Below are positions 19,899-30,086 of a stretch of 64,000 nucleotides of DNA, piece after piece. Position numbers and translations under genes: made by a program. The first letter of the stretch is position 1. Each line of letters starts with the position of its first letter. This stretch comes from Chrysophaeum taylorii (taxonomy: Eukaryota > Sar > Pelagophyceae > Pelagomonadales > Pelagomonadaceae), in assembly GCA_029834535.1 (NCBI GenBank), contig JAQMWT010000105.1, positions 1 through 64,000 of the forward strand, read 5' to 3'. A model generated the notes under the pieces. That model saw only the letters and a list, made by a program, of their open reading frames with translations, had not been told where the DNA came from and ran no database searches.

Positions 19899-20815
19899 TC
19901 AGCGAGTCCGGCGAGAAGCACGAGCCTTGGCTGAATGAGCATCTCGAGAACGAATCTTCTTGTAGGCACGTTCAACGACAGGTTCAGGAACGCGTCCACC
20001 ACGTAAAGTGAACTTAGGAATCAACACATCGATCTCATGCGGGGCGAAGTCGGTGACAGAAGGAGTGGTACTGTTGTTGACCTTGGTCTTGTCGGTGAAA
20101 CTGCGACCGTCCACGTCCTTGTATTCCGGCTTAAGCTTGAGTAGAGAGATGTGAAGTAGGCTTGTAATAAGAAACCTTGTCATGGGGACCGAGATCAGCA
20201 TAGAAATGCAGAGCGACTCGATCATTCACAAAATCATAGGGCTCATAAACTTCAGCGACATAAATCTTCTTTCGCCAATCGGACCGTTTATTATCCGGAA
20301 TCCGAAAGATAACGAACTTACCATGCTTGTAATCATCCCGAAAGGTCTCCTTGGGCTTGGGCACAGCTCGATCGACCACTGGAGAAACCATCACAGGGGT
20401 AATCTGACTAACATGAACACAACGGCATTCGGGAGGATAATCAAGAGACTCAATCCTGTAAGTATCCGGGGACAAGCGTTCCAAAATAACGAATGGACCG
20501 CGCCATTCCGGTCGAAGCTTGTTCTGAAGAAAAGGGATATAGAGCAGAACATGTGAACCTTCTTCATACTCCACATCAACATGGTCCGCATTATAGGCGA
20601 GACGTTGTTTACGAAGAGCCTTCTCACGAGCGTCGTTCACCGTAGCGGTATAGAACTTCAGCCTCTCGCGAGTCTCTGCCACAACATCGGAGCGAGTTTT
20701 CGGCAGGCGGCGGACATCAAGATCCATGATCGTGTAATCGGTTGGCAATAAAGGCTGCCGGTTAAGACGAAGCATGAAAGGTGAGATCTGAGTCCCCGGA
20801 ATAAATTTACGATTT
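19899..20815 (-). CDS. Gypsy integrase C-terminal part
   Basis: Begins at the Helitron junction with KNRKFIPGTQISPFMLRL and continues through DYTIMDLDVRRLPKTRSD, RETRERL-like helix and YEEGSHVLLYIPFLQNKL, RPEWRGPFVILERLSPDTYR. The GxxVLLY...KLRPxWxGPF pattern is the Gypsy integrase C-terminal (GPF/Y) module that binds DNA and sometimes targets chromatin. An extra tail (KRSDWRKKIYVAEVYEPYDF) follows. A frameshift near 20150 leads into a short KPEYKDVDGRSF extension ending near 19899. Confidence 0.8.
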
Positions 20816-20875
20816 TCCTAACTACTAATCGACAGATGTTTGTCTGTTTGTCTGTCTGTCTGTTTGTTGTTTGTC

Positions 20876-21510
20876 TTTAAACATGGGCTGCTGAAAGGGG
20901 TGTGTTTTGTTTGTTAAACATCGACTGCTAGAAGTGGGTGTGTGTGTGGTGTTGTAACTCATGTAAACTGAAAAGAGGTGTGTGTGGGGATGAAGGATGT
21001 GGAGTGGGTTTAGATTATGTATGGTGTGACAGAGCGGGGATAATACGCGGGACCTAGTCGGGGTCATCGCCGCGCGTGGGGCAGGCAGAAGAGGGACGGG
21101 CCCCGTGTGTGTGTTGTCTTTAAATGGAGGCTAAGAGGGGGTGTGTGGGGAGCATGAAGGATGTGGGTGGGTTTTTGTGGCGTATGAAGGATGCCTGACG
21201 GGCGGAGATAGTACGCGGGACCTAGTCGGGGTCACGCCGAGGCGTGGGGCAGGCGAAGAGAGGACGGGCCCCGCCCGTAGGTCGTACGCATGCTGCCGCC
21301 GGACGTATGTGCGACGAAGGGTGACGTCCTGCTGGGATCGGGCGGCCTGGGCGGGGTTCCCCGAGGCGGCGACATGGGTGAGGGCGGTGAGGGCACAGCG
21401 AGCCCGGCCTAATGCGTTGGCGATCCCCCACTCACGGTAGATGCGGCGAGTTTGGGCCGCCTTTGCCTCTGTGAAGTTGGCGCAGCCGCTTGTCACCCAG
21501 GTTCGTGTGT
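20876..21510 (-). mobile_element. Two tandem LINE fragments in R6
   Basis: Two minus-strand copies: a decayed one at about 20876-21105 and a cleaner one at 21115-21510 with GTCTTTAAATGGAGGCTAAG at its 3' side and GTCGTACGCATGCTGCCGCC inside. Both lie in the Helitron microsatellite, bounded by TGTGTGTGTTTGTCCCTCG. Confidence 0.8.
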
Positions 21511-21552
21511 GTGTTTGTCCCTCGATATAGGGTAAGGATCAGGTAGGCGCGA

Positions 21553-21945
21553 GAGCCAGACAGTGATCAGTGGCTGCGCCAACTTCACAGAGGCAAAGGC
21601 GGCCCAAACTCGCCGCATCTACCGTGAGTGGGGGATCGCCAACGCATTAGTCCGGGCTCGCTGTGCCCTCACCGCCCTCACCCATGTCGCCGCCGCGGGA
21701 ACCCCACCCAGGCCGCCCGATCCCAGCAGGACGTCACCCTTCGTCGCACATACGTCCGGCGGCAGCATGCGTACGACCTACGGGCGGGGCCCGTCCTCTC
21801 TTCGCCTGCCCCACGCCTCGGCGATGACCCCGACTAGGTCCCGCGTACGCTCGCCCGTCAGGCATCATCCCGCCCCACAAACCCACCCATCATCCTATGC
21901 CCACACACACCCCTGGCAGTATCGCCATTTAAAGACAGACGGATC
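21553..21945 (+). mobile_element. Plus-strand LINE 3' fragment in R6
   Basis: GGCTGCGCCAACTTCACAGAGG to CATTTAAAGACAGACGG is the same LINE portion as 21115-21510 in opposite orientation. It sits between CCAGACAGTGATC and ATCACCAAGCCG of the relic, with ATC on both sides. The local CAGACAG resembles the complement of the microsatellite target. Confidence 0.75.
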
Positions 21946-22804
21946 ACCAAGCCGTCTACGCGGCGACGCAGCGAACTACACGACCCGCGGCGGCTCTTTC
22001 AGCGCGCCATTCTCACGCCGTGCAGAACAGTGTTGTCGTGGTAGCGACAACGCGCAACCGCGGCCTTTTTCCGGAGACAGGCGTCAGGTTGCTTTGGCAC
22101 GGGCTGAGGCGGGTGGAAGACGACGCGCTCGCTCACAGTAAGTTTTCAACTCCGACAACCAACAGCATGCTGACTTGATCGCGAGCTTAATGTCTTCGCA
22201 ACCTCGATCCGTCGCACGGCCACTGCAACGGTACCAGATGCATCGATCGTTGGGTTGCCAGGCTCCTCAACCTGTATCCCTTGGCCCGCCTACGCCAAAC
22301 GATCAACAAGAGCCAGGGCCAGACGCCCCGCAAGGTCGGCGGCCTATTGGCAAGCCGTCTTCTGCCACGTCCAGCTCGACGTGGCTCTCTGTCGATCGGC
22401 AACCGGAGACATCATATTTCTGGGTCGACGATTCCACCACCCCCCGGCTGCGCAATGCCGATAAGCCCCCTCCCGGCGTGCACGCGCACTATAGGTGAAG
22501 TTACTGGGACCACTGACTGGGGTTTGAGATTGGGACTAGGTGAACTGACTGACCTGGAGAAGCTGTGACCACGTGTACATACAGGGGTATTAGAGTAAAG
22601 GGTTTTTAGAGTAAACTCAAAGGTTGGCGGCGCGTGCGGATCAAAGCAGCTTAGATTGGCGGAGGCGAGAGCGACGAGCTCAAATGAGTTGGTGTGAGCT
22701 AGGTGAACTTACTGACCAGGTGAACTTATATGAAACTTACTGGGACCAGGTGAACTTACTGGGGTTAGAGATTGGGACTAGGTGAACTTACTGGCCTGCA
22801 CTTG

Positions 22805-23222
22805 TATAACAGAAAGCAATGTACTCCGCGAATTCGGGCCATTCTGTGATCTTGCGGTTTTGAAGGCACGCACGGAGGAAAGCCTTGAAAAAGCGGTTGA
22901 CCCTTTCCGCAGGATTAGCCTGAGCATGATACGGAATCGTGGTACTATACCGAACATTGAAAAGATGACAAAACTCTTCCATCAGCTTGTTGACGAACTC
23001 TTTCCCATTGTCGGTACGAATCCTCTGAGGTAGATAACCTTTGAGTAATATATTCGCGACAAAAGACTCGAGGATTGACTCAGCAGTCTTATGGTGTAGT
23101 ACGTCAAGAATCAAGAAATGGGAAAATGGATCAAAAAAGACGATGAGATATGTCTCGGGACCAGCACTGGGCAAAGGTCCAAACAAATCCATACAAAGGA
23201 CGAGACAATCACCATCATACAC
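22805..23222 (-). CDS. Gypsy integrase catalytic core
   Basis: Carries the rve core with all three acidic residues in context: LCMDLFGPLP (D1), RTDNGKEFVN (D2) and NPAERVNRFFKAFL (E3). HKTAESILESF and ADPFSHF-like (FFDPFSHFLI) segments lie between. It catalyses strand transfer of element cDNA. The open frame is cut at 22804 by the Helitron unit; the C-terminus is at 19899-20815. A small indel near 23230 separates it from the zinc module frame. Confidence 0.9.
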
Positions 23223-23243
23223 CGGTTGCTGAAGCAGACCTGC

Positions 23244-23852
23244 TCACTTTGGTTCAGGCGTACGAGCTTTCTTGCACACTATGCAACCAGCAATGTAAGC
23301 ACCCACCTCATTAGACATATGGGGCCACCAAAAACGTTCAAGTATCGACTGCACTGTACTTTGACGACCCATATGACCACCATTGAGAGGTGTGTCATGG
23401 TACAATCGGATGATGCGCGTCCGTAAAGTTCGGAGTGCGACTATCATCGGGTCCAAGTCGGGTGCGGCACGGTAGAGAACTCCTTTCGCCACTTGATAGC
23501 GATAATTGGCTCCGTACCGACGAAGAGAATGGCCCTGAACCATGCGATAACGAATGCCCTCGCAAGTAGCATCAGTGATCTGCTCGTTGGCTATCTCTTC
23601 CAAAGTCAAATTATCCGGAATCTTGTCGATGTACTCTTGGTAATCGTCGGCATCACGGAAAATACTAGGCTGGGTCTGAAGTCGTTGCTTCTGACGTTGT
23701 TTCGTAGCATGAGACGTGACCAATTGCATCGGATCATCGAGGTCTTCTTCCTCTTCCTCTAGAGGCAACTCAGTCGTAACAAACGACAGAATGACATGGC
23801 ACCCTGGTAAAGGTACTCCTTCATCATCAACAGAACGAGGGTTTCTTGGCAC
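23244..23852 (-). CDS. Gypsy integrase N-terminal zinc module and linker
   Basis: Contains the H2C2 integrase zinc module: HDTPLNGGHMGRQSTVQSIL...CIVCKKAR. Upstream are an acidic linker (EEEEEDLDDPMQLV) and a helical segment (DDYQEYIDKIPDNLTLEE). It bridges RNase H and the integrase core. An indel near 23800 separates it from the RNase H end (DPELGYKPGKSPEMSIPDCL at 23759-24001). Confidence 0.85.
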   Translation of the reverse strand: MPRNPRSVDDEGVPLPGCHVILSFVTTELPLEEEEEDLDDPMQLVTSHATKQRQKQRLQTQPSIFRDADDYQEYIDKIPDNLTLEEIANEQITDATCEGIRYRMVQGHSLRRYGANYRYQVAKGVLYRAAPDLDPMIVALRTLRTRIIRLYHDTPLNGGHMGRQSTVQSILERFWWPHMSNEVGAYIAGCIVCKKARTPEPK

Positions 23853-24694
23853 ACTAGATACGCGTGGTTCAAGGGCTCACCAAACTCGTCCGTCTCGATG
23901 ACATGATCTATAGGATTGCGAGAGAGACAGTCAGGGATGCTCATTTCCGGCGACTTCCCTGGCTTGTAACCCAATTCAGGATCAAAATTGGCGAGCCGCA
24001 TCGCTCATCGAGCCAACTGCCCAGACGAGTGCTTCGCCTTTCGTAAAAACGTTAAGTTGCGATGATCTGTTTCAAGGATCGTCTTGTGACCTTCAATATA
24101 AGAGCGGAAATGCTCAAGAGAAAGAACAACTGCCAGGAGCTCTAGCCGGCGAGGCTCATAGTCCCGCATCTCTTTCGGCACAGCTCGGCTCCAATACTCA
24201 GTTACTCGTTCCTCTCGTGTCACCTTGCCGGTTTCGTCCTTGATTTCCACGAGCTGAAAAAGATACGCACCCAGACCATCCTTGGAAGCATCCGAGCGGA
24301 TCTGAAACGGAAGATCGTAGTCAGGATGATAAACTCCACGAGAATCCACCAAAGCTTCGATGATCGTGTCCCATGCCTTTTGGCACTCAGGCGTCCACTC
24401 AAACTTAACGCCTTCAAGACACAATCGCCTAAGCGGCTCCACAATCTTCGAATAATTCTTCACATATCGGCGGCAATAGTTGCTCATACCAATGAAAGAT
24501 CGAATCTGGGTCTTCGGGGACGTATTGGCCAACGTACCGGGAATCGGCATCTGCTGCAACGCTTCTAACGTCTTGGGATTCGGCTTCAAGCCTTCCGGAG
24601 TCGAAATATGTCCCAAAAACTCGATTTCATCCTTGAGGAGGTGGAACTTCGAAGTTCGTCCACTATATCCTCGCTGTGCTAAATGGCACAACAC
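23759..24694 (-). CDS. Gypsy RT thumb and RNase H
   Basis: Starts in the RT with KFHLLKDEIEFLGHISTPEG (the FLGH...G motif of Gypsy RT), then IRSFIGMSNYCRRYVKNYSK and LRRLCLEGVKFEWTPECQKA. RNase H follows with FQIRSDASKDGLGAYLFQ and RRLELLAVVLSLEHFRSYIE, LETDHRNLTFL. It ends in the conserved D...P...SIPDCLSR connection. One small break near 24003 interrupts the frame. Function: removal of the RNA template during reverse transcription. Confidence 0.9.
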
Positions 24695-24948
24695 TTCAAA
24701 ACTTGTAAATGTCGATGGAGTTCATCCGATCCCATCATAATATCGTCGACAAACGCGACCAAGTCCTTATACATCCATGTGGACAAATCGCTAGCCATCT
24801 GCTTACAAAAGAGAGCTCCTTCTGTTTTTACTCCTAGAGGCAAGCGCAAGAAACTATGGGCTCCAAGTGGACTAACCATAGTAACAGCGTCCTGAGCAGC
24901 GGCGTCCAAACGCAAGTTATGATAACCCCATCGATGCACGTCCGCCAA
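24679..24948 (-). CDS. Gypsy RT palm with FVDD
   Basis: Reads HRWGYHNLRLDAAAQDAVT, FLRLPLGVKTEGALFCKQM and DLVAFVDDIMMGS; the catalytic FVDD is encoded at about 24741-24752. Most Gypsy elements have YVDD or FIDD here. Frame-separated from RT parts on both sides. Confidence 0.85.
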   Translation of the reverse strand: MADVHRWGYHNLRLDAAAQDAVTMVSPLGAHSFLRLPLGVKTEGALFCKQMASDLSTWMYKDLVAFVDDIMMGSDELHRHLQVLKCCAI

Positions 24949-25628
24949 CGGCGCATGGCAAGAAAAGCCAAAGCATCATCTTGCCGAATATTCGGCCAAC
25001 TGTCATTGACCAGCTGATCATTGAGCTGACGCAAGTCAACGGCAGCACGAAAAGCATTCGACGTCCCGGCCTCGGCTCCCTTCTTAGGCAACATCAGTAC
25101 AGGAAATCCCCACGGAGAGTTCGCCGGTCGGATGACTCCATCGCGACACCACTCAGTGATCTGCTTTCTGAGACACTCGAGCTTTGCTGGCGTCAACCTA
25201 TAAGGCGTCATCTTGATCGGTCGTGGGTTTGCGTCTTTAAAGCGTAGAGAAACCGGTGGCGAGTCCACGGGTCTCATAATCGGATCAAAGAAAGCCCACG
25301 CGTATTGCACGCAATGGCTCAACATCATCTTCGCATCATCATCCAGATGCGGGTTGTCGGGAATTCCTAGATCTCGAACAACCTTATCGACTTCTTCCTT
25401 CGTCGAAATTACGACTTTCATCGCATCATTGTCCTTGACGTGCTCGGGAATCTGCGGTAACGGTACACCGTCCGCATCGCGCGGCATATCCTTCCATGGC
25501 ACGTCGAACTTTTCTTCGTATTTGAACCTCACCTCAGGGTGGCTCTTATCGGTCTTTTCACCTTTGACGCGCACATTCGGCTCGCTCCTTACGGTACACC
25601 GTCCGCATCGCGCGGCATATCCTTCCAT
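24834..25628 (-). CDS. Gypsy RT fingers and upstream polyprotein
   Basis: Includes PRPIKMTPYRLTPAKLECLR, RPANSPWGFPVLMLPKK and FRAAVDLRQLND, the standard entry into Gypsy RT (RPSxSPWxxPVxxVxKK...RxxxDYRxLN). The N-terminal part lies in the 131-bp tandem duplication that shifts the frame relative to the RS-rich region. A protease motif (D-S/T-G) was not found in this stretch. Confidence 0.85.
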   Translation of the reverse strand: MEGYAARCGRCTVRSEPNVRVKGEKTDKSHPEVRFKYEEKFDVPWKDMPRDADGVPLPQIPEHVKDNDAMKVVISTKEEVDKVVRDLGIPDNPHLDDDAKMMLSHCVQYAWAFFDPIMRPVDSPPVSLRFKDANPRPIKMTPYRLTPAKLECLRKQITEWCRDGVIRPANSPWGFPVLMLPKKGAEAGTSNAFRAAVDLRQLNDQLVNDSWPNIRQDDALAFLAMRRWRTCIDGVIITCVWTPLLRTLLLWLVHLEPIVSCACL

Positions 25629-25721
25629 GGCACATCGAACTTTTCTTCGTATTTGAACCTCACCTCAGGGTGGCTCTTATTGATCTTTTCACCTTTGACG
25701 CGCACATTCGGCTCGCTCCTT
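25460..25721. repeat. 131-bp tandem duplication in Gypsy pol
   Basis: Copy A 25460-25590 and copy B 25591-25721 start ACGGTACACCGTCCGCATCG and differ at only a few bases (for example GCACGTCG against GCACATCG). The period of 131 is not a multiple of three, so the duplication breaks the polyprotein frame. Confidence 0.9.
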
Positions 25722-26599
25722 ACTTTCGGCTCCTGTTCAGGTTCAGGATCCAGCGGAACGTCCACTTTTGATTGTCGGGGGGGGGCAGCAGAAAAAACAT
25801 GAGCCGTCCTCGGCGCATCAGTTGGAAGCGGAAGCATAGGAACTTCTGGTAATCGTCGTTTCTCGTCCATCAAATCGGACATTCCCGTCAACTTCTCCTC
25901 CATCGGCGCCGCTGTGGTCTGCTCAGCTGCGACTAAAACGGTATCGGGGAGGGGCGTAGGAAAAGAAGACGTTGTCCTCGACGTCAACTCACAAGGTCTA
26001 ACGTCATCATCGTAAACTGCCCTGCAAGACATGCACATTGACGAATGGGGGGACACTGGAACCTGCGGCATGGGTTCGTCAGTCTCCGAATCTGAGTCTT
26101 CCCAGTAGTGCGGAGAATCCCAAGTAGCATCTGACATTGCTTCCACATACGATGTAGAAGGCCACCGAACGATCCGAGCGTTGGTGGTATGTTGCTCCTG
26201 TTGCAAACGATGGCTGCTCGTCACAGCGACATCGGCAACATCGTCGGAGAATCGGGCAGGGCGCGCCGTCGGGTAAAAGACAACCCCCGACATTGGCGGC
26301 GCGTCGCATAAAGATTGGAACGCGAAAGATGCGCTCGAAGGTCCCGAACTATCCTGATATCTGCCTCCGTCATACTCGTCATCGTAATGTCGATGACGTC
26401 GGCGCCGGCGCGAATTGCGACTAGAGCTCCGGTGACGGCAAGGACTCGGGCTGTCTTGAGCAGTATGGGCTTTTCGATTAGGGCTCTGGCTTCGATGTCG
26501 GCGTGACGATCGTCTAGAAGGTGATCGTCCGTCTCGCTGTCGTGTAGAAAACGACGTAGTATCCTTGATGCTTCTGACCTCGCTCACCATGGTCGCCAT
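25589..26599 (-). CDS. Gypsy arginine/serine-rich region between gag and RT
   Basis: N-terminal part is RS-rich (SPSRRSSRRHRSQSPNRKAH; SRNSRRRRRHRHYDDEYDGG), then an acidic, proline-containing linker and KVRSEPNVRVKGEK leading into the duplicated block. RS-rich stretches in retroelements bind nucleic acid. Position suggests a nucleocapsid extension or the region where protease should lie; no DTG or DSG is seen, so the protease is unassigned. Confidence 0.6.
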   Translation of the reverse strand: MATMVSEVRSIKDTTSFSTRQRDGRSPSRRSSRRHRSQSPNRKAHTAQDSPSPCRHRSSSRNSRRRRRHRHYDDEYDGGRYQDSSGPSSASFAFQSLCDAPPMSGVVFYPTARPARFSDDVADVAVTSSHRLQQEQHTTNARIVRWPSTSYVEAMSDATWDSPHYWEDSDSETDEPMPQVPVSPHSSMCMSCRAVYDDDVRPCELTSRTTSSFPTPLPDTVLVAAEQTTAAPMEEKLTGMSDLMDEKRRLPEVPMLPLPTDAPRTAHVFSAAPPRQSKVDVPLDPEPEQEPKVRSEPNVRVKGEKINKSHPEVRFKYEEKFDVPWKDMPRDADGVP

Positions 26600-26754
26600 T
26601 GCGGTTCCAAGATCGATGGGGCCGTTTGAATTTCATTAGAAGGCTCCGATCCGTGCGTGGCGTTCGCATTAGATGCATCATCACGCTTTGCCCAATCGGA
26701 CCGCGATATGGGCTGCTTCTTCTGCTTACGAAATCGCTTCCACATCGCACAGTA

Positions 26755-27060
26755 TTAACGATCCGGATCGCGGTTGCAAACTACGCGATTTCCGTGTTCA
26801 TCTTCATCATGGGTGGTCCAGAAGAACCCACAGTGCGGGCACGTTCGCTTGCCCCACAAAAAAGGATCTCGTAAAATCAGCGGGTCCGTATTCCCAGACG
26901 GTTTATCCGCATCTTGCTTGGCTTGTTGATCGGAGGCCATAGCTCGAACTCCCCGCCATCGCGGCGGTTTATTCGATTTCGGATTAGGTGGGCCTTGGTC
27001 CTTCTCCTTCTCCATCAACTTTCGTAAGTCGTTCTCGAGCCGCGTAATAAGCGCTACCAT
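26755..27060 (-). CDS. Gypsy zinc-finger segment
   Basis: Short frame with KRTCPHCGFFWTTHDEDEHG and VVC: a C-x2-C-x6-H-x4-H-x5-C arrangement, a variant of a retroviral-type knuckle. It overlaps the gag frame end at 27054-27060 and probably is the C-terminal part of gag. Confidence 0.6.
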   Translation of the reverse strand: MVALITRLENDLRKLMEKEKDQGPPNPKSNKPPRWRGVRAMASDQQAKQDADKPSGNTDPLILRDPFLWGKRTCPHCGFFWTTHDEDEHGNRVVCNRDPDR

Positions 27061-28094
27061 CGACTTACGTAACTATCAGGATGTCCGCTCCTCATAGTCC
27101 GCACACGGGTCCTCAACTCCTTGGACGTCAATCCACTGATAAGCTGGTCGAGGATATCGACATCATCCATCGTGCGGCTGGACACGGAACAAAACTCCAG
27201 GGCTTCAGATTGGAATCTGGTACAATACGTTTGGACTTGCCGCTCCCCAGACTTCTTCGGAACTGAAGCCTGGGTGACCTTCCGCAGCTTGTCAAGCAGC
27301 TCCTGCTGCGTGCGCGGAGGTAGGCAAGTCGATCTAAAATAATCCAAAATCTTGTCGCAATACGTCTTGTTAAGACGACGGATACGACGAACCGAGACTC
27401 CATGCTCTTCATCGTCAGTATCTAATTTCAAGTAAAACGACGGACCGTGTGGTAGCTCATCGCAGAGCTCCTCGTATTTCTGCAAGTGTTCCTCAAAATT
27501 TGGTGCAACGGTGTCCCGTAGATGCACAGGTAGTAAGTAACGTAATTTCTCGACCGAGTAATGGTCATCTGCTAAAGTATGCATCATCGCCGCCGAATCC
27601 AAATTGAATTGCCGTTGGTCTCGGCCGTCGATGACGAGTTTGAAGTTATCAGGCTTCAAACTGGAAGTGGGTCGATGGGATCGGCTCAAGTTGCCCTTTT
27701 CGAAGGCGTTGGCAACCGTCTGCGATATTCCCCGCGATAATTCCCATAAAATTTTCGTACTTTCATTCTCAATGTCCGCCCTACCCTCATTCTCCGTATC
27801 GACTCGGGGCGGAGGTTCACTCCCCGTTTCAGTGTTCCTTTCCGGTTCAGGCGGCCTCACGGGCGTTTCCGGTTCGGGTCGACTCACGGGTCGTTCGCGG
27901 CTACTCTTCCGACGCGTACGTTCGGCTAACAATTTACCTCGTTCACGACGAAATCGTTCAACCTCTTCACGTAGGGTCTTCGAGGTCTCAATCTCTTGCT
28001 GTAATGCATCATTGAGCATAGCAGCTTCTCGTCGAGCCGCTTCCTCTTTCGTCACCGCCGCCCTTGCTTCCTTCTTACAAAGATCTTTTTGCAC
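27054..28094 (-). CDS. Gypsy gag (capsid) protein
   Basis: Begins within a coiled-coil, charged segment (KKEARAAVTKEEAARREAAM; EIETSKTLREEVERFRRERG), passes a proline/glutamate-rich hinge and enters a capsid-like helical region: MMHTLADDHYSVEKLRYLLP, YCDKILDYFRSTCLPPRTQQ, VQTYCTRFQSEALEFCSVSS and DQLISGLTSKELRTRVRTM. The LLxKLxxxxQ...VxxYxxxFxxL...FxxGL pattern is that of Gypsy capsid. The first codon here is GTG and the true N-terminus was lost at the Copia 2 junction (28080). Confidence 0.8.
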   Translation of the reverse strand: MQKDLCKKEARAAVTKEEAARREAAMLNDALQQEIETSKTLREEVERFRRERGKLLAERTRRKSSRERPVSRPEPETPVRPPEPERNTETGSEPPPRVDTENEGRADIENESTKILWELSRGISQTVANAFEKGNLSRSHRPTSSLKPDNFKLVIDGRDQRQFNLDSAAMMHTLADDHYSVEKLRYLLPVHLRDTVAPNFEEHLQKYEELCDELPHGPSFYLKLDTDDEEHGVSVRRIRRLNKTYCDKILDYFRSTCLPPRTQQELLDKLRKVTQASVPKKSGERQVQTYCTRFQSEALEFCSVSSRTMDDVDILDQLISGLTSKELRTRVRTMRSGHPDSYVSRW

Positions 28095-30081
28095 AAGATG
28101 GCCTCATTCTTGTCCCAGGTTCCAAACAGCCTAACACTCGCAAGGCCACTTCCATGAAAACTATCCGAGCCCGGTTACAAGCATCTACTATTGGTGCTTA
28201 CAAAGCCGCTGGTGGCAAGCTCGCCGATTTCCGCTGGGATCTTCGCCACCACTGTCTTACGTTCAAGTCTCCCGCCCTCTCCGCCCTTCATCTCCGTGGT
28301 GGTATCCTCTGGTCTGCTATCTGCTCAGAGGGGGAACATGCGTTGTTAGCTCGTCTTCTTCTCCCGTTGCGTACTGACTTACTTGCCCGCTACCCGCACG
28401 TCGATGGTTACTTCGCCCACGCCAAGTGCGCATCCAGCATCTCCCAGCTGCAACCTTTTTAACTGCTGATGGTTCACCTACGTGCCCTATTCCTCAGCCC
28501 CTTTTATCTGCGTTCACTGAAAATGCTGCTGCCTTCGGCACTTCTTCCTTACAATATGCACTTACGTACCTGGCGCCGACCAGCTTTATTGATCACAACT
28601 CATCCGAGTTTGGCGCTACTTCTGCATCTCTGGCTGACTTGGAGGAATATCTTCTGGTCTCTACACAGTTTATCACCCAGGTCTTACGTACCGACCCTAC
28701 TATCCATATCCAACTGGAATCTGCCCCTACTACTCCTACCGACGCTGTTTCCGCTTATCCCGAAGTTGCGCACACTGCCTCGACCGCAACGTCGCTAAAC
28801 TATAATTCACCAGCCACTGTTGGTCCTGACGAATATAAGGTCCAAGAAGCGGACGTCACCATTGACGAATATAAACTTAAGTGCCTCCACGGTTTGTCGC
28901 CTGAAAACAGGCACGCCTACCTCAAGGCCATCGCCAAGGAACTCCACGACATTATCCGCTTTGGCTGCTTCAAACTTTCCTTACCCGACGGTGTCTCTCG
29001 TCCTATTGACAGCAAGATGGTGCTGAAGATTAAAACAGACTCTGCAGGCAAATACGTTAAGCACAAGGCTCGCCTTGTACTACGTGGCTTCCTAGCATCT
29101 CTTGGCGCCGATTTCTTTGGTACCTTCAGCCCCATGGCCACTATGACCGCAATCCGGGTACTACTAGCTATTGCAGCATACAAGCAATTGCCTGTTTACC
29201 ATGCAGACGTCCCGAACGCCTTCGTTCAGTCTGACATCGATGCCAATGTCTATGTTCAATTACCAGACGGCATCAAGCTTATCGACCCCGATGACGCTAA
29301 GTACAAGGGCCGACGTCTACCGAAACTGCTGAAGTCACTTTATAGACTTAGGCAATCACCATCCTTTTGGAACAAAGAGATAGACGGCTTCTTCCGTAGC
29401 CTTGGTTACAAACGCCTGCATTCGGACTCTTGCCTATATGCTCGCGTATCCGCACATGCTAAGTTCGTCGTATGCAGTCTGTCTGTAGACGACATTGTTA
29501 TTGTGTCCAATGACGACCCTCTTCGTACTGAATTACAGGATGCCCTCCACAAACGGTATGCTGTAGAGCAGTTTGAACCTGTCCATACCCTCCTAGGCAT
29601 GCGTGTGTGTCGCACATCTGACGGCTCCATTTCTCTGGATGTGCAAGCCAAGCTGGATGAACTCTTCGCTGATCACCCAGTCTTGCAGCAACTGACCCCG
29701 CTTAAATATCCTATGTCATCGTCCTTCAAGTATAAAGATGGCACTCCCAGCACTGAAACAGAGTTGTACATCAACTCGCACTTTGCCACCCTCCTTGGCA
29801 AGCTGGTGTTCATGCAAGTTGCCTGCAGACCTGACTTCTCGCAAGCCTTGGGCAGATGTTCGCGTGGTATGCATGCACCCACATATGTTCACGTTCAAAT
29901 GCTAGAGCATTTGCTTCGCTACCTCAAGAAGCCGGAAAACCGCTCACTTCGCCTCTGGTTTCACCCTAAAGGTAATGCCATTGAAGCTCACCTTCGCACT
30001 GTCTCCGCTAATCGAATTGATCTATCCACTGTGGTCGACTACCAACCACAGGATGTATCACTGGACAGTTTGACCCCTTAG
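28080..30081 (+). CDS. Copia 2 reverse transcriptase and upstream pol segment
   Basis: A first frame (to 28462) reads NTRKATSMKTIRARLQASTI and LLLPLRTDLLARYPHVDGYF, unassigned. A shift near 28450 leads to the RT frame: YLKAIAKELHDIIRFGCFKL, KHKARLVLRGFLASLGADFF, FSPMATMTAIRVLLAIAAYK, VYHADVPNAFVQSDIDANVY and the catalytic LSVDDIVIVSND (gta gac gac at 29485-29493; SVDD where YVDD is usual). It continues with FMQVACRPDFSQALGRCSRG and LRYLKKPENRSLRLWF. The frame stops at 30081; RNase H is in the next frame. Confidence 0.88.
28782..28803 (+). promoter_or_regulatory. 22-base junction motif, copy 1
   Basis: GACCGCAACGTCGCTAAAC followed by TAT, just before the conserved RT start. Differs from copy 2 at one base. 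Confidence 0.5.
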
Positions 30082-30086
30082 TTGCC

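Larger units (their letters stand above)
20816..22804 (+). mobile_element. Helitron-derived unit R6 inserted in Gypsy integrase
   Basis: Starts TCCTAACTACTAATCG at 20816 and ends GGCCTGCACTTG at 22804. The host reads ACGATTTT before and TATAACAG after, with no target duplication; removing the unit rejoins integrase codons ...FCY and KNRKF in frame. It contains a microsatellite (20836-20875), minus-strand LINE pieces (20876-21510), the TCCCTCGAT block (21517), a plus-strand LINE piece (21553-21945), a helicase relic and the minisatellite tail. Confidence 0.95.
19561..28080 (-). mobile_element. Gypsy-type LTR retrotransposon, split and truncated
   Basis: Minus-strand order: gag, RS-rich region, RT, RNase H, integrase zinc module, integrase core, integrase C-terminus. 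RT before integrase is diagnostic of Ty3/Gypsy. A Helitron insertion (20816-22804) interrupts the integrase. The 5' side stops at the Copia 2 junction near 28080. I cannot define LTRs; bases 19561-19740 may hold the 3' LTR. Confidence 0.85.
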
